From the NCBI GenBank assembly GCA_030704615.1, contig CM060733.1, forward strand, positions 34,596,001 to 34,660,000: a stretch of DNA of 64,000 bases, read 5' to 3'. Position numbers and translations under genes: made by a program. Under the pieces are notes generated by a model. The model saw only the letters and a list, made by a program, of their open reading frames with translations, ran no database searches and was not told where the DNA came from. Shown one piece after another: positions 10,710 to 23,739 of this stretch. The stretch's first letter is position 1. Every line of letters begins with the position of its first letter. The DNA is from Takakia lepidozioides. Taxonomy: Eukaryota > Streptophyta > Takakiopsida > Takakiales > Takakiaceae.

Positions 10710-13700
10710 CTACCTTGCACTGGGATTCGAAAGGATTTCATGAATATCATCGGGGGCATAGGAAGTAATCTCCACTGAACTCTGTGAAAATTCTGCACTG
10801 GATTGCAAGCTGCTAAGTTCTCCGTTCCCAACAGCTGTTGGATGGGGGTCAGACAAGCTTGACGAGGTGGCAGACATTTCTGGAGATGGATCCCCAAGAT
10901 ATTCCAACGCCATTGCATCCCCTAGACCCTGTACCACTTCTCTCATTGTTGGCCTGCGGAGGCCTATGGGTTCCAAACTATTTAGTGCCAACTCTACAAC
11001 CTTCCGCATACCCGTCACGTTGAAATTTTGACCCAGTTTTGGGTCCACAATCTCTTGAAGCTGTCCTGATTGTAGATGCGGTCTCACCTGTAATTTATGA
11101 TTTCATCCACATCAAAAACACGCTGTCAGAAACTACTAGATGGCCACCAGGATACATTCTGCTTGCAAGAATTTATGTTTGAGCGAAAGGAGTAACAAGT
11201 GCTTGCCAAAGTATGCGAACGCCGAAACTAGAGAAGTAAGGGTGATCATTGTCGCGAGATCGTTTCAGTCTCCTCTAGGCCCACTAAGTCCACTGAACTC
11301 AATCTGACTAGGAATCGATGGCTAACCGGAAAGGCAAGTAGACAATAGAGTCGCAATCATGGAATGATGAAATCATGAATATATTGAAACATATATTCTG
11401 GTATAGCTGGGCATTTTAACACTTCAAATGAAGTGGCTGAATCTCAACAAAGGCACGTTACATTAACTGCATTAACTTACCCAATCGACTAGGATTACTT
11501 TAGAGTCGACAGCCCGGTAGTTAATAGGTGGTCGGCCGGAGATAATCTCCAACAACACAACGCCAAAGCTGTAAACGTCGCTCTTTCCTGTCAACTTTAA
11601 AGTTGAGAAATACCTGTTACAGTTTTAATGTCATGCAAGGGATTGCATATTGCTTTATGAGAGCAGTTAGCTACTAATTATCTACCAGCCATTGACCTAG
11701 GCGACCTGTAGATGTCTATAGCACGATAAAAAAGCTGCAGTAGAACCCGTCCAAAACCCCATTTGACGCTCATTTGAGGAAAATTGAAGTAGACATATAT
11801 TAGACAGTATTATAAGTTGGTTAGGAATGTACGAGGAATGCACGTACTCAGGATCGAGGTAACCGAGAGTGCCCTTAACGAAGGTGGATACGTGACTGAC
11901 CCCCTCCTCTGCCAACTTGGAGAGTCCGAAATCAGCAACTTTAGCTACCATCTTGTTCGTAAGCAAAATGTTGTTGCTCTTCACATCACGGTGAATGATG
12001 TTCGGACTGCAACCTGTGTGCAGATACTCTAACCCTGTGCGCCCAATTAGACTACATCAGAGCCATTTCTATGAGTCTATATAGTATGTATTCTATGACA
12101 TGAGTGTCATAGAATGACAAAAGTGTAATCTAAGTATAGCCCCATGAAATCTGAAATTTAAACAACATTCAGAAAAAAAGTTAGAAGTCTAGAATGAAAG
12201 CGAAAAATTGTTACCTTGTGCTGCATTGAATGCAATATTTAGGCGCGTTTTCCAGTCAAGTGCAGGCTGATCACTTGCGATGTGCATTTCTGGACCTGTG
12301 CCTATTTGACAACAAAGAGGGTTTTTTAAGTCTTAAAAATCTTTCGGGGTCCTGTTTGATCCAGGTTTCTAAATCTATATAGCATGGGAATCATACCATA
12401 TAACCAAAAATCTAACATCGTGCTTGAGGTGAGTGTGGATTATACCCACAGAATTGGTGGGGAGGTTGTCTTAAAAATGAACCCTTGTGTACTGCATGTG
12501 TGTCTATATACACATGGGGTACTGGGTGAAGTTGTCAAGAAAATATGTAAGCCCTGGGTCATACTAAACGCTCTAGTCAATGTACTACATTAGAGGTACA
12601 GTGAATCCATGACCGGCCAGTGGTTATAAGATTGAGAAGGTCTACAGATACAAACTAGATTATATCCTTTAGGAGAAAAGATCAACCTTAGTGCATTGCA
12701 GTGATACAATATAAGCCTGATCAACAGGTTTTTTTTTACCTCTCAAATAATTAGTAGGATTAGTAAAGTAAGGCCATAGATCTACATATATCAACCACTT
12801 TCCACCATGTCGATGGAGGGATATTATACATGTATCTCTGAGTATAGCCGTACTGCACTCTACTCTAGCGTCCGAGCGTGAAATGACTTTATACATTCCC
12901 TTTAGGAAGTCAGAATTCACACCATAGAGATGTTTCCGCAGGTCGCCCATCGGAAGATACTCATAGATCAACATTCGCTGGCTGTTCTCTTGGCAGTACC
13001 CAATTAATGACACGAGGTTTTTGTGGCGCGCTCTGGAGAGAAGGTCGACCTGATACATAATGCGGTCACAGATGCAGTGGAAATCCTGTTAAATTTTAAA
13101 ATCACCTAGAGCTGCTATTCAAAACCATTGGCTCGATAGCAGCGTAAGCATCCAAACTGGCCAGAGTAAACTGTGCATTAAGTCCTGGATATGAATGTTT
13201 GCAGAGACTAGTAAGTTAACTGAGTCAATGAGAAGTAATTTTCGTGTGTCTTTTCTCAGCTATATAAAATATATGTTACAAAGTTTGTGCACAATTTGGG
13301 AAGTATTGCGTAGTACATAGATTCTATTACATTGACGAAAAACTCCGAAAAGCAGACAAGCAATACGTGAAGTGTATACAGTGTACATTAAACATTGGGC
13401 TGTCAGTATTGAACCTCATTGAAGAACTCTTTCATCCCTTGTTGAGACTTGACGTCCAATTTTTTGACTGCCACCTCTTGTCCATGAGGAAGCTTGCCAT
13501 AGAACACTGGGCCAAAACCTCCTTTTCCAATTTTCCTCCTAAAGTTGTCGGTAGCAATTTTCACCTGGTGAAAAGAAAATTCGTGTGCTCGCTTCTGTCT
13601 CAAACATGAGGCATCTCCTTCTGTACCTATTCAAGCGCTTCCCCATTAATTATTGAAGATGTCCTGACTCATATTATCCTGAACAACTTTGTGTACTCTC

Positions 13701-16700
13701 AAGGGATTTCCGACTTTAATCAAAATGGATCTAGATTCAGAAACTATAGCTGTGGTTTGTTCTTGCGCATAGTAACAAGTACATATTTTATGACTAATAG
13801 TCCATTCAGAGTCCATTCAGAGCAAAAAGTCTAACTAGACTCATGAAGACGTGACTTTCAGCAGGTTATGCAGTTGAATGGCCTATTCTCGGCAACACCA
13901 ACACGTCACTGCTCTCTCTAGATCTGCTCTCTAGATCAGTGCCAGCTTAATAGGAGGGCACCACCTACTAGCGGTGATTTAACTAGGACTCCTATAAATC
14001 AGCAATACTATGAGGCAGGATGGGAGAAGCAGTCCTGCAGCTCTTTACATACAGGTGCTGGTGCGGAGCGATCTCCATCTCTCTTGATTGTTATATGTTA
14101 GCCAGCCTACACAGGTCCTTAGTGTTAAGCAAGCCTGCTGCAGGGTTCCAGCTTTGTCAGCAGCAAGTGTGAAGTGGTGCGTCAAGTGACAGAGGAAGGT
14201 CCAGTATTGTATTACTTGGCTCTATAGTACTTTTCTTCATTGCACTCTTCACTGTTTTCTGTGTGGAGTTTTGTGTCATGTATGTTCCAATTTTAGTGAA
14301 CCACTACACGCATTCAATAGGTGACTATCTAAGCCTCATCTCGCAGGCTGAAAACAGATTTCCTCCGAAAGTTCATACGTCTGAAGAACTAATATGAACT
14401 GCCGGGAGTCACCATCAGGAATTGAACGGCATTTAACCTTCCATTCGATGTCACAAAAAGTGGACATCTGCTAGCATGCAGCATACCATACAGTGCACTT
14501 TAATGTAGTCTCTGAATAATAGCTGGCTGACTGAGCGCGACAGCTCTTTGAAACTAGGTCGGAGAACTAGTGTTTACTCGGATCGGATCTGATCTGCTAC
14601 ATCTCAGAACTTCAGAGAGTTCACATATACAGACCTGGCAGCTTGTTTTCACGCTTGGGGCTCGAATGTTGGCCGACACAGCAGCAGCGCCAGTATATCA
14701 ATCCTGTAACTGCGCCGGCTACTACTATGGCCCCTGCAATGACACAACCGATAATGATGCCCAGGTTGCTCTTTTTCCCTGGGGATGCGGGGCGGAGTGC
14801 GGGGCACGGCTGGGACGTCGTACACAGGAGTAGATTCCCGAAGGTCCTGCACCCACATGAAAACAATGACTTAACCCACGGCTTCGGCCGTTGCTGCTGC
14901 AGGGTGTTCTCCTGGAGGGCCAAGTTTTCTTTACTCACTTTGGGAAACATTCTTTTCCAGGACAGCTCAAAGATTTCTTAGAGAGATCTAAACATCCAGA
15001 CACCGCCTCAAACCCTTATTAGAACGATCTGCAATAATAGAACAGGCGCAAACCGTCAAGTTTCTAAACTAAATTTTCCAAGCGATATATAGATCATTGC
15101 CTTGTTCTCGTTCTAAGCAGCTCACAGCACTTAACTGTCTTTGGATAACGATCTAGTCTGTAGTGGGTCTACACATATGCTCTTGACCAGCAAGGGACAA
15201 GCCTGGGACAAGAGCATAAATCTGATCTTTAGGGCTACTAACAGTTCTGGAAACTACTTCATAGATCGAGGGACTACTCGGCCAGATTCAGAGGCTTCCT
15301 GGACTTTGTAAGGGGGCGTTAAGAAAGATCTGCAATATCAAACATATGATGATGTTTCTATTCTAAGATACATGTGATGAATAGATAGATGATAGATCTA
15401 TAGATAGATAGATAGATGATGTTTCAATAACAAACATCTTAGAATTATAGAAACATCTTCTATTAGTGATTACCTTGCTCCTACTCGTGAAAATTGTACA
15501 AGCAATTAGTACTCTATCAAAACCCATCGAGAAAAGCGAGGCCTTAAGATACACAATCTAGCCAACAATTAGCTTTGTTACGACACCTGTCCAACAAACC
15601 ACAGGCTTGACATCAAAGGGTCTGCATAGAGAAGGCAATAACTGGTCTGCTGCAACTACTACAAATCAAAGGTTCAAAACGGGAATCTATTAGGAAGTAT
15701 TGAAACATTGAAAACTGAAATTCGACACCAGGTAACATGACCAGTGGAAAAATTTACTCCAACTTCAAGTTGCTTTTGTTGATAAGAGCTTGGGGAATGT
15801 CTCCACTCAGGTTGTTGTTTTGCAAAAATCTGTCCACCATCCAACAGGCACCTTACATGTTTATCAGATCTTAGCAGAAGGGTCACCGAAGAACACACCA
15901 TAAACTCATCTGTACCCTTGCTCAGCCCTTGCTTCGGAAAAAGTTCAACTTACTACAATGTGGTCCGTGGGAGATACTATTGTCTATCCGGCACTGTAGC
16001 TTAGGTGTCTCATTTTGAGAATATGAAATTCTTAGCAGCATGTGCATGAGGCGTTTATGACCCTTAGACAATCCATCAGTTTAGTTGTATCTAGAGGCCC
16101 CGCTCTCTTTCTTGTTTCATGCTTTCACTTGTCCCATAAGCTCTTTGAGCTTCCAGCAGAGGTTACAAAGTATCGTTTGTTTCCTAATTTCTCTTTTTTT
16201 CATGTCCGAAGCAGCCACAAACTACATATGCTGGAGAGGAACCTGGATATCATTTCCAAATTAATTAGGAAGCTGCTCAAGCATACTGTGCCAAATTGAT
16301 TTCCGAATTATATAGGCAGCCGAATCATTGAGGGAGACTGCAGAATCTTCCGGGGATCTTCAAGATTGAAATGGGCACCCGATGAAGTAGACATATGTTC
16401 AGCTAGAAGTTCAAAATAGTCAAAATCCCAAGACAAAAGGTGATGTAAGTCGCAACTTTTACTTTCAGTTCCTGATCCTCAACGCATATTACTCGCCAAT
16501 AACATTTTGTAGACAATAGCCCGGAGCAAAGAGGTACTTTCGGGAGAATCTCATCTGATAGCTCATGACAAAGAACTCACAGTTGTTGGAGATTTGTCAA
16601 TTGACTCAGCTGCTCCGGAATGCTCCCTGTTAGTTTGTTGTTTTCCAGCCGCCTAAACACCAAACCACAAGGATCTAATTAAGAGTGGCTTAATTATCAA

Positions 16701-19700
16701 AGGATTCTGAACCACTAGATTTTCTGCAGTTAATCATACCTCTAGCAGAGTACAGTGCTGACCAACTGGTAAAAATGGTTCCTACGTGCAACCCAGTTCC
16801 TTGCACGCAGATGCGATAGATGGCAGGCAGAGAACTCACAGTTGCTGGAGATTTGTCAGTTCACTCAGCTGCTCCGGTATGCTCCCTGATATTGTGTTGT
16901 TATCCAACCACCTGAACTCCACACCTCAATCTTCTACTGATAATACTTACTAAAGACCAGAAAGTCACATGTATCGAGGTGCACCAGAAAGACCAAACGT
17001 GAAAGAAATCCGTCTGCCACATACTTTGAGCCATGCAGCATATGGATACTATCTATGTAGATTAAAGCATTCGCTTGATCTCCTACAGCTGCTCAACTGT
17101 AGAACTGTATGCAAATACAGATTGGTTCAAATTAATACATGAACCTCAAAGAACGAACAACTACTACGATAAGAATGAGCACTTGGTTTGCAAAGGAAGC
17201 GACTTTTTGGAAATGGAAGGTTTTGGGACAAAGGAAATTAAAAAACGGGACTGTATAGAGCAACACCTGGGAAAACTACAGTACCCTGCAACAACCATCG
17301 CCCACCACAATACCCTTAAAGGTACCTACAGTCAACTACGAGAGGCATTTTGAGGAGGTTTCTGGGATAGAGCAGCTACCTAGTGCTGCTGTATGACGAG
17401 TACTCGATATTGAGTCCTAGTATCAAGCACACATTCGAGAATTTGAGGTAGAAAATGCTTACAAGGCATTTAGAGCGGAAAGCTTTCCAATCTCCAAGGG
17501 TATGGACCCAGTCAGATTCATGTTTGAGACCTTCCTGTGGATTCAAGAGGCAATAAAATCGTTGAAATCCCTTAATTCCCTTGATCCAAAGGTCTCGAAA
17601 AACAAGACGAGTTCACACTATGTTACACACAAGACGGTCCCCTTTCATATGCCCAGGGTTCGTTACAGTGGACCGTGATATCTAACCAGCATAGACATAC
17701 ATGATGTACGATTTGTAGTTTTCAGATACAATCAACAGCAGAAAAAACAATTAGGCTGCTTACAGAGTATAGACTCTGGGAGGCGTGTCAGAAGTACAAG
17801 CTATCCAATCATACGGAGTTGGCGAGCAAGGATCCCCAGTCCAATCGGTCAGATTGAAGGCTATCTTGACAATGTCAATCACGTTTTCTGCAAGATCCAT
17901 TCCACACGCATGTTCCGATGAGTAGGAGCCATGAAAATGTTAATCCCCAACCCTCGAGATCCAAAGATGTACAAGGAACGTTCCAGAACCGACAAAAAGA
18001 CATCAACCCGCTAAAGATAATCAAGCTTCCTCAATCCTTATCACATCTTCATTTTCATTTGAATCACCGTTTGCTTGGGTTTCCAGCCGAATTAAACCGC
18101 TGCACAGAACTTTCGACGATCACTTACCATCTGCATAGTATGTCCTCGGAGAAACAGATTGAGAAATCTCATAAATTTCGGCGGCATTCAGAATGGGACC
18201 CAGAGTCGAGTTAGAATCTGGAACGAAGCTGAAATACGACTGGTCATTCATGGGCTTGTTGGGTGAGATGATGATATGAGAGTTGTGAATAGCTTCGACA
18301 CTATCAGAAACAGTGTATGCATTGATACAAGTACCGTATAATGCGTCATTCGTCAGTATGTGAGTACAGAAGTCAAAGTAACGTGACTCGTTGCTTGACA
18401 ACTGTTGTATCTCAGCAAAGTAGAAAAGGATATTGTAGAAAGAGTTTGCTTGATAATTTGAATCCGGAAAGCTGAAATTGAAACTTTTGTCCCGAGAACA
18501 GGTTATGGCAGTTTGCATGACGGTCGTGGGTGGATTTTGAAGAAGATCAGCTACATTCACTACATGGGATGTGCTGAGAAATTCATAATTGGACCCTGTG
18601 CGCCCCGAACCACGCCACTTGCGATCGTAAAGGTCGTCAGGATACCTGGTGACATGCAGTACAAACGAGGCATAAGGTCCATGATCCAAGAGACTCGGGA
18701 CTGAATTTCAAAAACTGTGGTTGAGCCATTTGTGCCTTGGACATCTTATATGAATCCAAACCTAGAAATATGTGCGAATTTCTGCCTTTCCTAGGTACAC
18801 TGATCCTGCAGAAGTGGTGCACGCTACCTAATTTCCTGAAGTCCTATCCATGGACCGCATTCTAGCCCCATTATAGCCTTGGAGACCCCTCGCGACAGTC
18901 TCTCTAACTAGGCCTACAAGTTGCGGATATTCATTTGCAATTCTAACCAGAGGAAAATGAGGATGCCCTACCTTCTACCTTGTTTCATGAGGTTAAGAAA
19001 ATACTGACCTTACAACTGTGTTTGCATCAGCTCCGAGGTCCACTCTACCGTGGCCATACAAGTAGACTGATCCGGGAGATGTACCTTCGAACAAGTAGCT
19101 ACTGTTCATTGCAAATATAGGGCGCAACTCCAGGGAAGAAATGAAAGGGGTCTCTGACGGTGATATGCGGGAAAGACAGACGAAAATGCTGTTGTTTGTG
19201 GCAAGAATAATTGTTTCGAGTTCCACCCAGTCACCGCTCTTGTTGAAGGTCAATGTGCTCCTCCTGCTCGCCTCTATGTCAAGGTAAAAGGTGGGAGGTG
19301 GGAGGCCGTCGTATGAACCATATGAGAATGTTGCACGAATCAAGTAAGTGTTGTCTGCCTGTACAGGCTGCAAAATATAGCAGTCCTTCCCCCGCGACTC
19401 GGGGAAGTATCGAAGAGTCTGAAGAGTGGTGTCATTACTGCCCATAACGTTTTTCCAATTTTTCCCGGTTGCAATGTAGCCATCATCAGGGACCCAGGAG
19501 ATGTTAGTCACAGGATCGACATATGCTTGACTGGCTCCACAGTCGATGCTGATAAACTCTGAAATTCAGCCCACAATCGCACGCACATTTTACTACTCCT
19601 TTTGATTTCCACGAGGGCCTGATCAGTGGTCACATCATGCAGTGATCATACCAGATGAACTGCTTGAATTGCTTCCACGGACCAAAAAGCCCAATAATCC

Positions 19701-19981
19701 GCCAAATCTGTTTGCCTCTGAGGCTCAATATCAGCAATTACAGATCATAGTCCAATTCTCACTAATTGATGACACTTGAGTGCTGTATTACATTTCTAGA
19801 ACTTTCTGGAGTCTAGCTCAGTTTTAGGAAAGCGGGATGAAGAACAAACCAGCTTGTTGGGCCCATGTCCGTGACACGCCAATAGCAATGCAATCATCAA
19901 TCCCACTCCCACTGTGATCAGGGACAGCGGAACCCGCATGCTTCTGCGGAGTTGAAACCTTGTCCCCGCCTCCATCTTCAC
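10710..19981 (-). CDS. LRR receptor-like kinase with malectin-like ectodomain (LRR-I type)
   Basis: A plasma-membrane receptor kinase sensing extracellular or cell-wall signals. Exons I can support (minus): 19981-19850 signal peptide ([20 protein letters not shown]); 19556-19009 and 18645-18128 malectin-like domain ([26 protein letters not shown]); 17887-17764 LRR N-cap ([14 protein letters not shown]); three 72-nt LRR exons at 16911-16840, 16652-16581 and 15829-15758; 14778-14635 transmembrane segment ([19 protein letters not shown]). Kinase exons: 13594-13415 (GKGGFG loop, VAVKKL), 13049-12923, 12295-12215, 12034-11848 ([13 protein letters not shown]), 11613-11481 ([11 protein letters not shown]), 11087-10710 (stop). 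Junctions checked from 11087 to 13594 are GT-AG and in phase, giving a complete RD kinase. I found no clear first LRR exon between 17.8 and 16.9 kb and no certain exon between 15758 and 14778. Confidence 0.9.
12090..12115. repeat. Intronic 11-bp perfect hairpin
   Basis: ATTCTATGACA (12090-12100) and its exact reverse complement (12105-12115) flank a 4-nt loop, in a kinase-gene intron. No function is inferred. Confidence 0.6.
14805..15300. repeat. Source or partner copy of the 9660-10150 segmental duplicate
   Basis: Located in the intron just upstream (minus-strand sense) of the transmembrane exon of the receptor-kinase gene. It matches 9660-10150 block for block; this copy has extra sequence (for example near 15000 and 15195). 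Confidence 0.75.
15385..15418. repeat. GATA microsatellite in an intron
   Basis: Imperfect run of GATA/GATAGATG units within an intron of the receptor-kinase gene. Confidence 0.8.
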
Positions 19982-20224
19982 ATCTCGACTTCCTTTACAA
20001 GCCCACTTCCCGTGCCAAGGTCAAAAGACCCCGAGATCACTAGCAGACGAAGAAAACATTGAATCCATAACACCATGACATAACTCACACCAAGGCTGAA
20101 GGAAGCCATGGATACACACCCACCTACTGCATGCTCACGTAAGACACGAGACCTTCGAAAGGAAAAGTAGCGAAAAGATCAGTTACGCTGGCTTTGGTCA
20201 AAGTCTTCTGTGGCTAGTGCTACT

Positions 20225-20375
20225 TCTACTAAAGGCCCCGCCCACTGGTATGCTAGTGCTAGCCTGCACTGCCCTGCTCCAGATATTTTAGCTCTAACTA
20301 CTGCTATCTACACTAAGGATCTCGGTCATAGTTTAGGGCGAAATTTAGCAGTACCCCCACCCTAGCACTATATAT
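20225..20375. repeat. Short dispersed repeat, related to 7186-7355
   Basis: Contains AAAGGCCCCGCC, CTGCACTGCCCTG, TTTTAGCTCTAACTACTGCT and TTTAGCAGTACCCCC, matching the order in the copy at 7186-7355. It lies just upstream of the receptor-kinase start (minus strand). The rest of 19982-21220 shows no convincing gene. Confidence 0.35.
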
Positions 20376-21226
20376 AAGAGGGAATGGTATTTCACTCCTT
20401 CAAAAAGGGTAGAGGATCGGTTCCCCCCTTCACTGACTACCGGGTGTGGCCTCATGGTGTCCCAGGGGTTTTATTTTTTTCCCCACAATTAAAAAAAATT
20501 CCAGGGCCTCAGTCCCTTCCAAAGGCCTTTCCAGGCTTTCCAGGCCTCTGTCCCCTGTCCTGTGTCCCCTGGAAGGTACCCTTTGGAATTGTGAATGGAA
20601 TCCCTTAAATGTGTTGGGCTAGCAACCTGTGTTGCTATGAGTGTGGTTGAAATATTCAAGTATAGGGCAATGAGGCCCTTCCGCCCATTTTCAAACACAT
20701 GAACCGAGGCTCACGCACGCAAGGGCGGCAGCCAGAATTCATGTGTTCCAAAGCCGTGGAAGGACCGAGTCAGCTGCCCCTCACCAGCATAAAAACCAAC
20801 CTGCCCTCCTCATTGCCCCACCCTCCAGAAAAATTGTCACCTTACTCATTCCATAAGGCCCTAGAAGTCTTACGCCTCACGTAAGGTACGTCCTCCTCCT
20901 GTAGGATGAAGACTTCATGTCTGAAAAGGTAACGGATGTAACAAAGGAAGGTTTAGGGTACTCAATAATTATGTGTGAGGCCTTTTCCTTTTTGTTGACT
21001 TTGTAGTGCTGTGCGGTCCCAGCACAAAAATACTTATCCAGAAAACGAAAATAGTGACCACTCAAGATCTAATCCCTGCTGACAAATTTGCATGAGAATC
21101 AGAAAACATCCACGGGTGGATGTTGAGGGGTTGTTTGGTCAACTTTACTACACTATAGAGTTTTCACTACTTTTCACTACTTACTACCTTTTTTTTTCTT
21201 TTTTTTTACTTTTGACTTGGACATTC

Positions 21227-21379
21227 GTAAAGAACCGTGATATTTTTCTTAGTTCATTTTTAGGTCAGATAGGGCAGAAGATTTGCACTATACCTTCCAG
21301 CCTCCGTAAGGACCTTGCCACGCTGGCAAAATACCTTACGGGGGCTCTGGAAGGTACTCAAAATATCATGGTTCTTTAC
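21227..21379. repeat. Three-tier foldback (snap-back MITE or hairpin-RNA-like)
   Basis: Outer arms GTAAAGAACCGTGATATTTT (21227-21246) and 21360-21379 pair with one mismatch. Middle arms 21291-21311 (TACCTTCCAG...GTAAGG) and 21334-21356 pair with about two differences. The inner TTGCCA/TGGCAA stem (21315-21320/21324-21329) has a 3-nt loop. All tiers are concentric around one centre. It lies in otherwise featureless DNA (about 20.7-22.58 kb) with flanking T-rich and T-tract sequence. Confidence 0.65.
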
Positions 21380-22584
21380 GCCGGAGAAGGGCCTCAAGAG
21401 AGACCCATCTCCTATACAAATCGCCCCCACCCAAATTTCACATTAGGTTTAGGCAGCATTTTTTTCCCCCTTTTTTTTTTGTTTTTGTTGGGAACAGCGG
21501 AGGAAGCCCTTTTTGAGCCTTATTGATGATTATTGAAGGGCATTTTGTTTCTTATTTTTCAAAAGTAGCGCAAGCGGCCACCTGCGTATTCTACCCAGGG
21601 CCAGGTCACGAAAATAACGGTGGCGTACCTGCCCTGGCCAATAGGTAGGTGGCAACAACTTTTGTGGCACCTCTAGAATAGGTGGTGACAACGACATAGG
21701 TCCCTACCGATGCCAATAAGTAAGTTGATTTATTGAGGGACATGGTCATAGGCCTTCCTACCTTTACCAAATGCCGAATAGATCGAAGGTTCAAAATAAT
21801 TTCAAAGGATCTAAAAATCTACAGAGAATATTTGATGAACAAGTGGGATGACGAGATGGGCATTTGATACACCTCCGCATACTATTTGCCCATTAAATCA
21901 ACCATCGATAAATCATCTACACCCACTAGTGGTTGAGTTAGCAGGGGGTTATCGATGATGTGTGAGAGGCTTTTACATGTGGGACTCCTGATTTCAATCC
22001 ACCGGAGTGTCAGATGCTAGAGTTGACCTTACAGTGTTTCCGTCCCAGTAAATCAAACAAACATCTTGGCGGCACCTGGTCGGTGAACCCACATACCCTG
22101 AAATTTTCACTGTATTTGCACATTATTCTCTATGGGCTGCTTTGTAGGCATATGTAGGGGGGTCAAATTTGAACCTTTTGAACTGGCAGGATGTAAAATT
22201 ACAAAAAAACATGTGCCTACAAATTTTACCATCAAAATGTCAATCCCTCTGGTCCACCTTTTCCCGACACCCTTTTGCTGCCCCTCAATTTTTTTCATCC
22301 GAATTGAAAACAAAACTTTTTGCAACCTGTGCACTATTTTCTTATATAAGGCTCATGCGCCTACTAAATTCTTCCTAGCCCTGGGTGAGTTGTCTATTGT
22401 TTGTCGGGAAGAACTTGGAGAGATGTGACAATTCACCATGTGAAACTTTCACACCTAGTGTTTATCAATCTGAATATTGGTTGTATGACTTTCAGTTTGT
22501 GAGGTTTGTGATTTCCAGAGGATACATATAAGGTGTTGCATGATGAACATTCTTGAGCTATTTAAATAATGTTGATAATCAAAT

Positions 22585-23739
22585 TCTTTTTTTCTTTTTT
22601 CTTTGAGAGAAAGGGGATAGAGGCCCTTTTAATCAAATTAAAAGTATAAAGGTTCACATTGGGTGGAAAAAATAACCACGAGGGAGGCCGTGAGGCACAC
22701 TGTGGAGGAACATCCCCGAAACCGAAGCATACTAGCTACAAGCAAGAGGAGATGTAAGAGGGCAGGTAGAGAGCAGTTGGAGAATGAAGAGAATACTATG
22801 AGCCTGAGCAAGAAATATTACTAGAAAAACAAGCATGAGGAGAGAAGCAAACTAGCAAAAAATTCTAGAAGCTTGAGTGAATCAAGACAGGGAGCATGGA
22901 GAAAAGTGGAGGAAAGAGACAACTACTACACACTAAAATCTCAGCTGGGTCCCAAACTTGGTCACGCAGGGTTTTTTGTGCCTCCAATTAAAGTCTGCGT
23001 CGTTGCCCTCACCAGGGGACATCCCAAGCTATGGGAGTGGAGACATTCCAGCGGAACCGTATGTTGGGAAGACAAGTTCCGAGAGTGTCGTTTTGCCCCA
23101 GGATTGCTAAAAGTCATTGACGAGCTGTCTGCCCTGTTCTTCAAAAGATCTGGAAACAACTGCACACAATATGTCCCATGCTTTCCTCCTCTCGGTAAGC
23201 AGGTCATGGTATATACAAAAAAGAATTGACCTTCCCCTAGGGGGTTTCCCCTCATACATGAAACAACATCTAACCTTCCAAAGGTTCCACAAGGTTAGAG
23301 TCCTGAGATTGTCTCACATTGGGCATGAAGAAAGCAAGCGAGGAGGAAGGAAATTCAGCAACAGCAAAGAGGAAGGGGTGGGGATGATGTCCCAATTGGA
23401 GTAGAAGCTGAACACAGCTTTCCAACTCTGGCTGGAAAAGAGCATTCTGCCAGACAATGCTCGATGGTCTCAGGCTGTGTCAAGCATAAACTGCAAGTAG
23501 AGTTGTTGCACGAGGTCTTAGCATTGACTGGCAGGATCCTGTGAGCCAATTTCCACAAAAAACCGGAGATCTTAGCTGCCCTATGTTTTTTCCAGATGTC
23601 TTTCCAAATCGAGTCCCAGTTAGCCGATGTCAGATTGAGGTAGTTCCACTTTTCAGACCATCTAGATAGGAAGGAAGTGGTTGGCCTTAATATAGAGTAA
23701 CCCAACCTAACCGAGTAAGCAAAGAAAGGGGAGTGGAGA
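22585..23739 (-). pseudogene. LINE ORF2 C-terminus, 3' UTR and A-rich tail
   Basis: It picks up from ...WSWSDD as LHSPFFAYSVRLGYSILRP at 23739, then the zf-RVT-like region with CNNSTCSLCLTQPETIEHC and a final TLWNLWKVRCCFMYEGKP block (23292-23107). About 500 bp of non-coding sequence follows to an A-rich tail (minus sense) at 22604-22585. ORFs on the plus strand here are shadows. Confidence 0.85.

Noticed and set aside
15600-15757. Possible further coding beyond the last recognised LRR exon (15758)
   Set aside because: The donor GTAAAT at 15757 is convincing and the downstream translation is not LRR-like.
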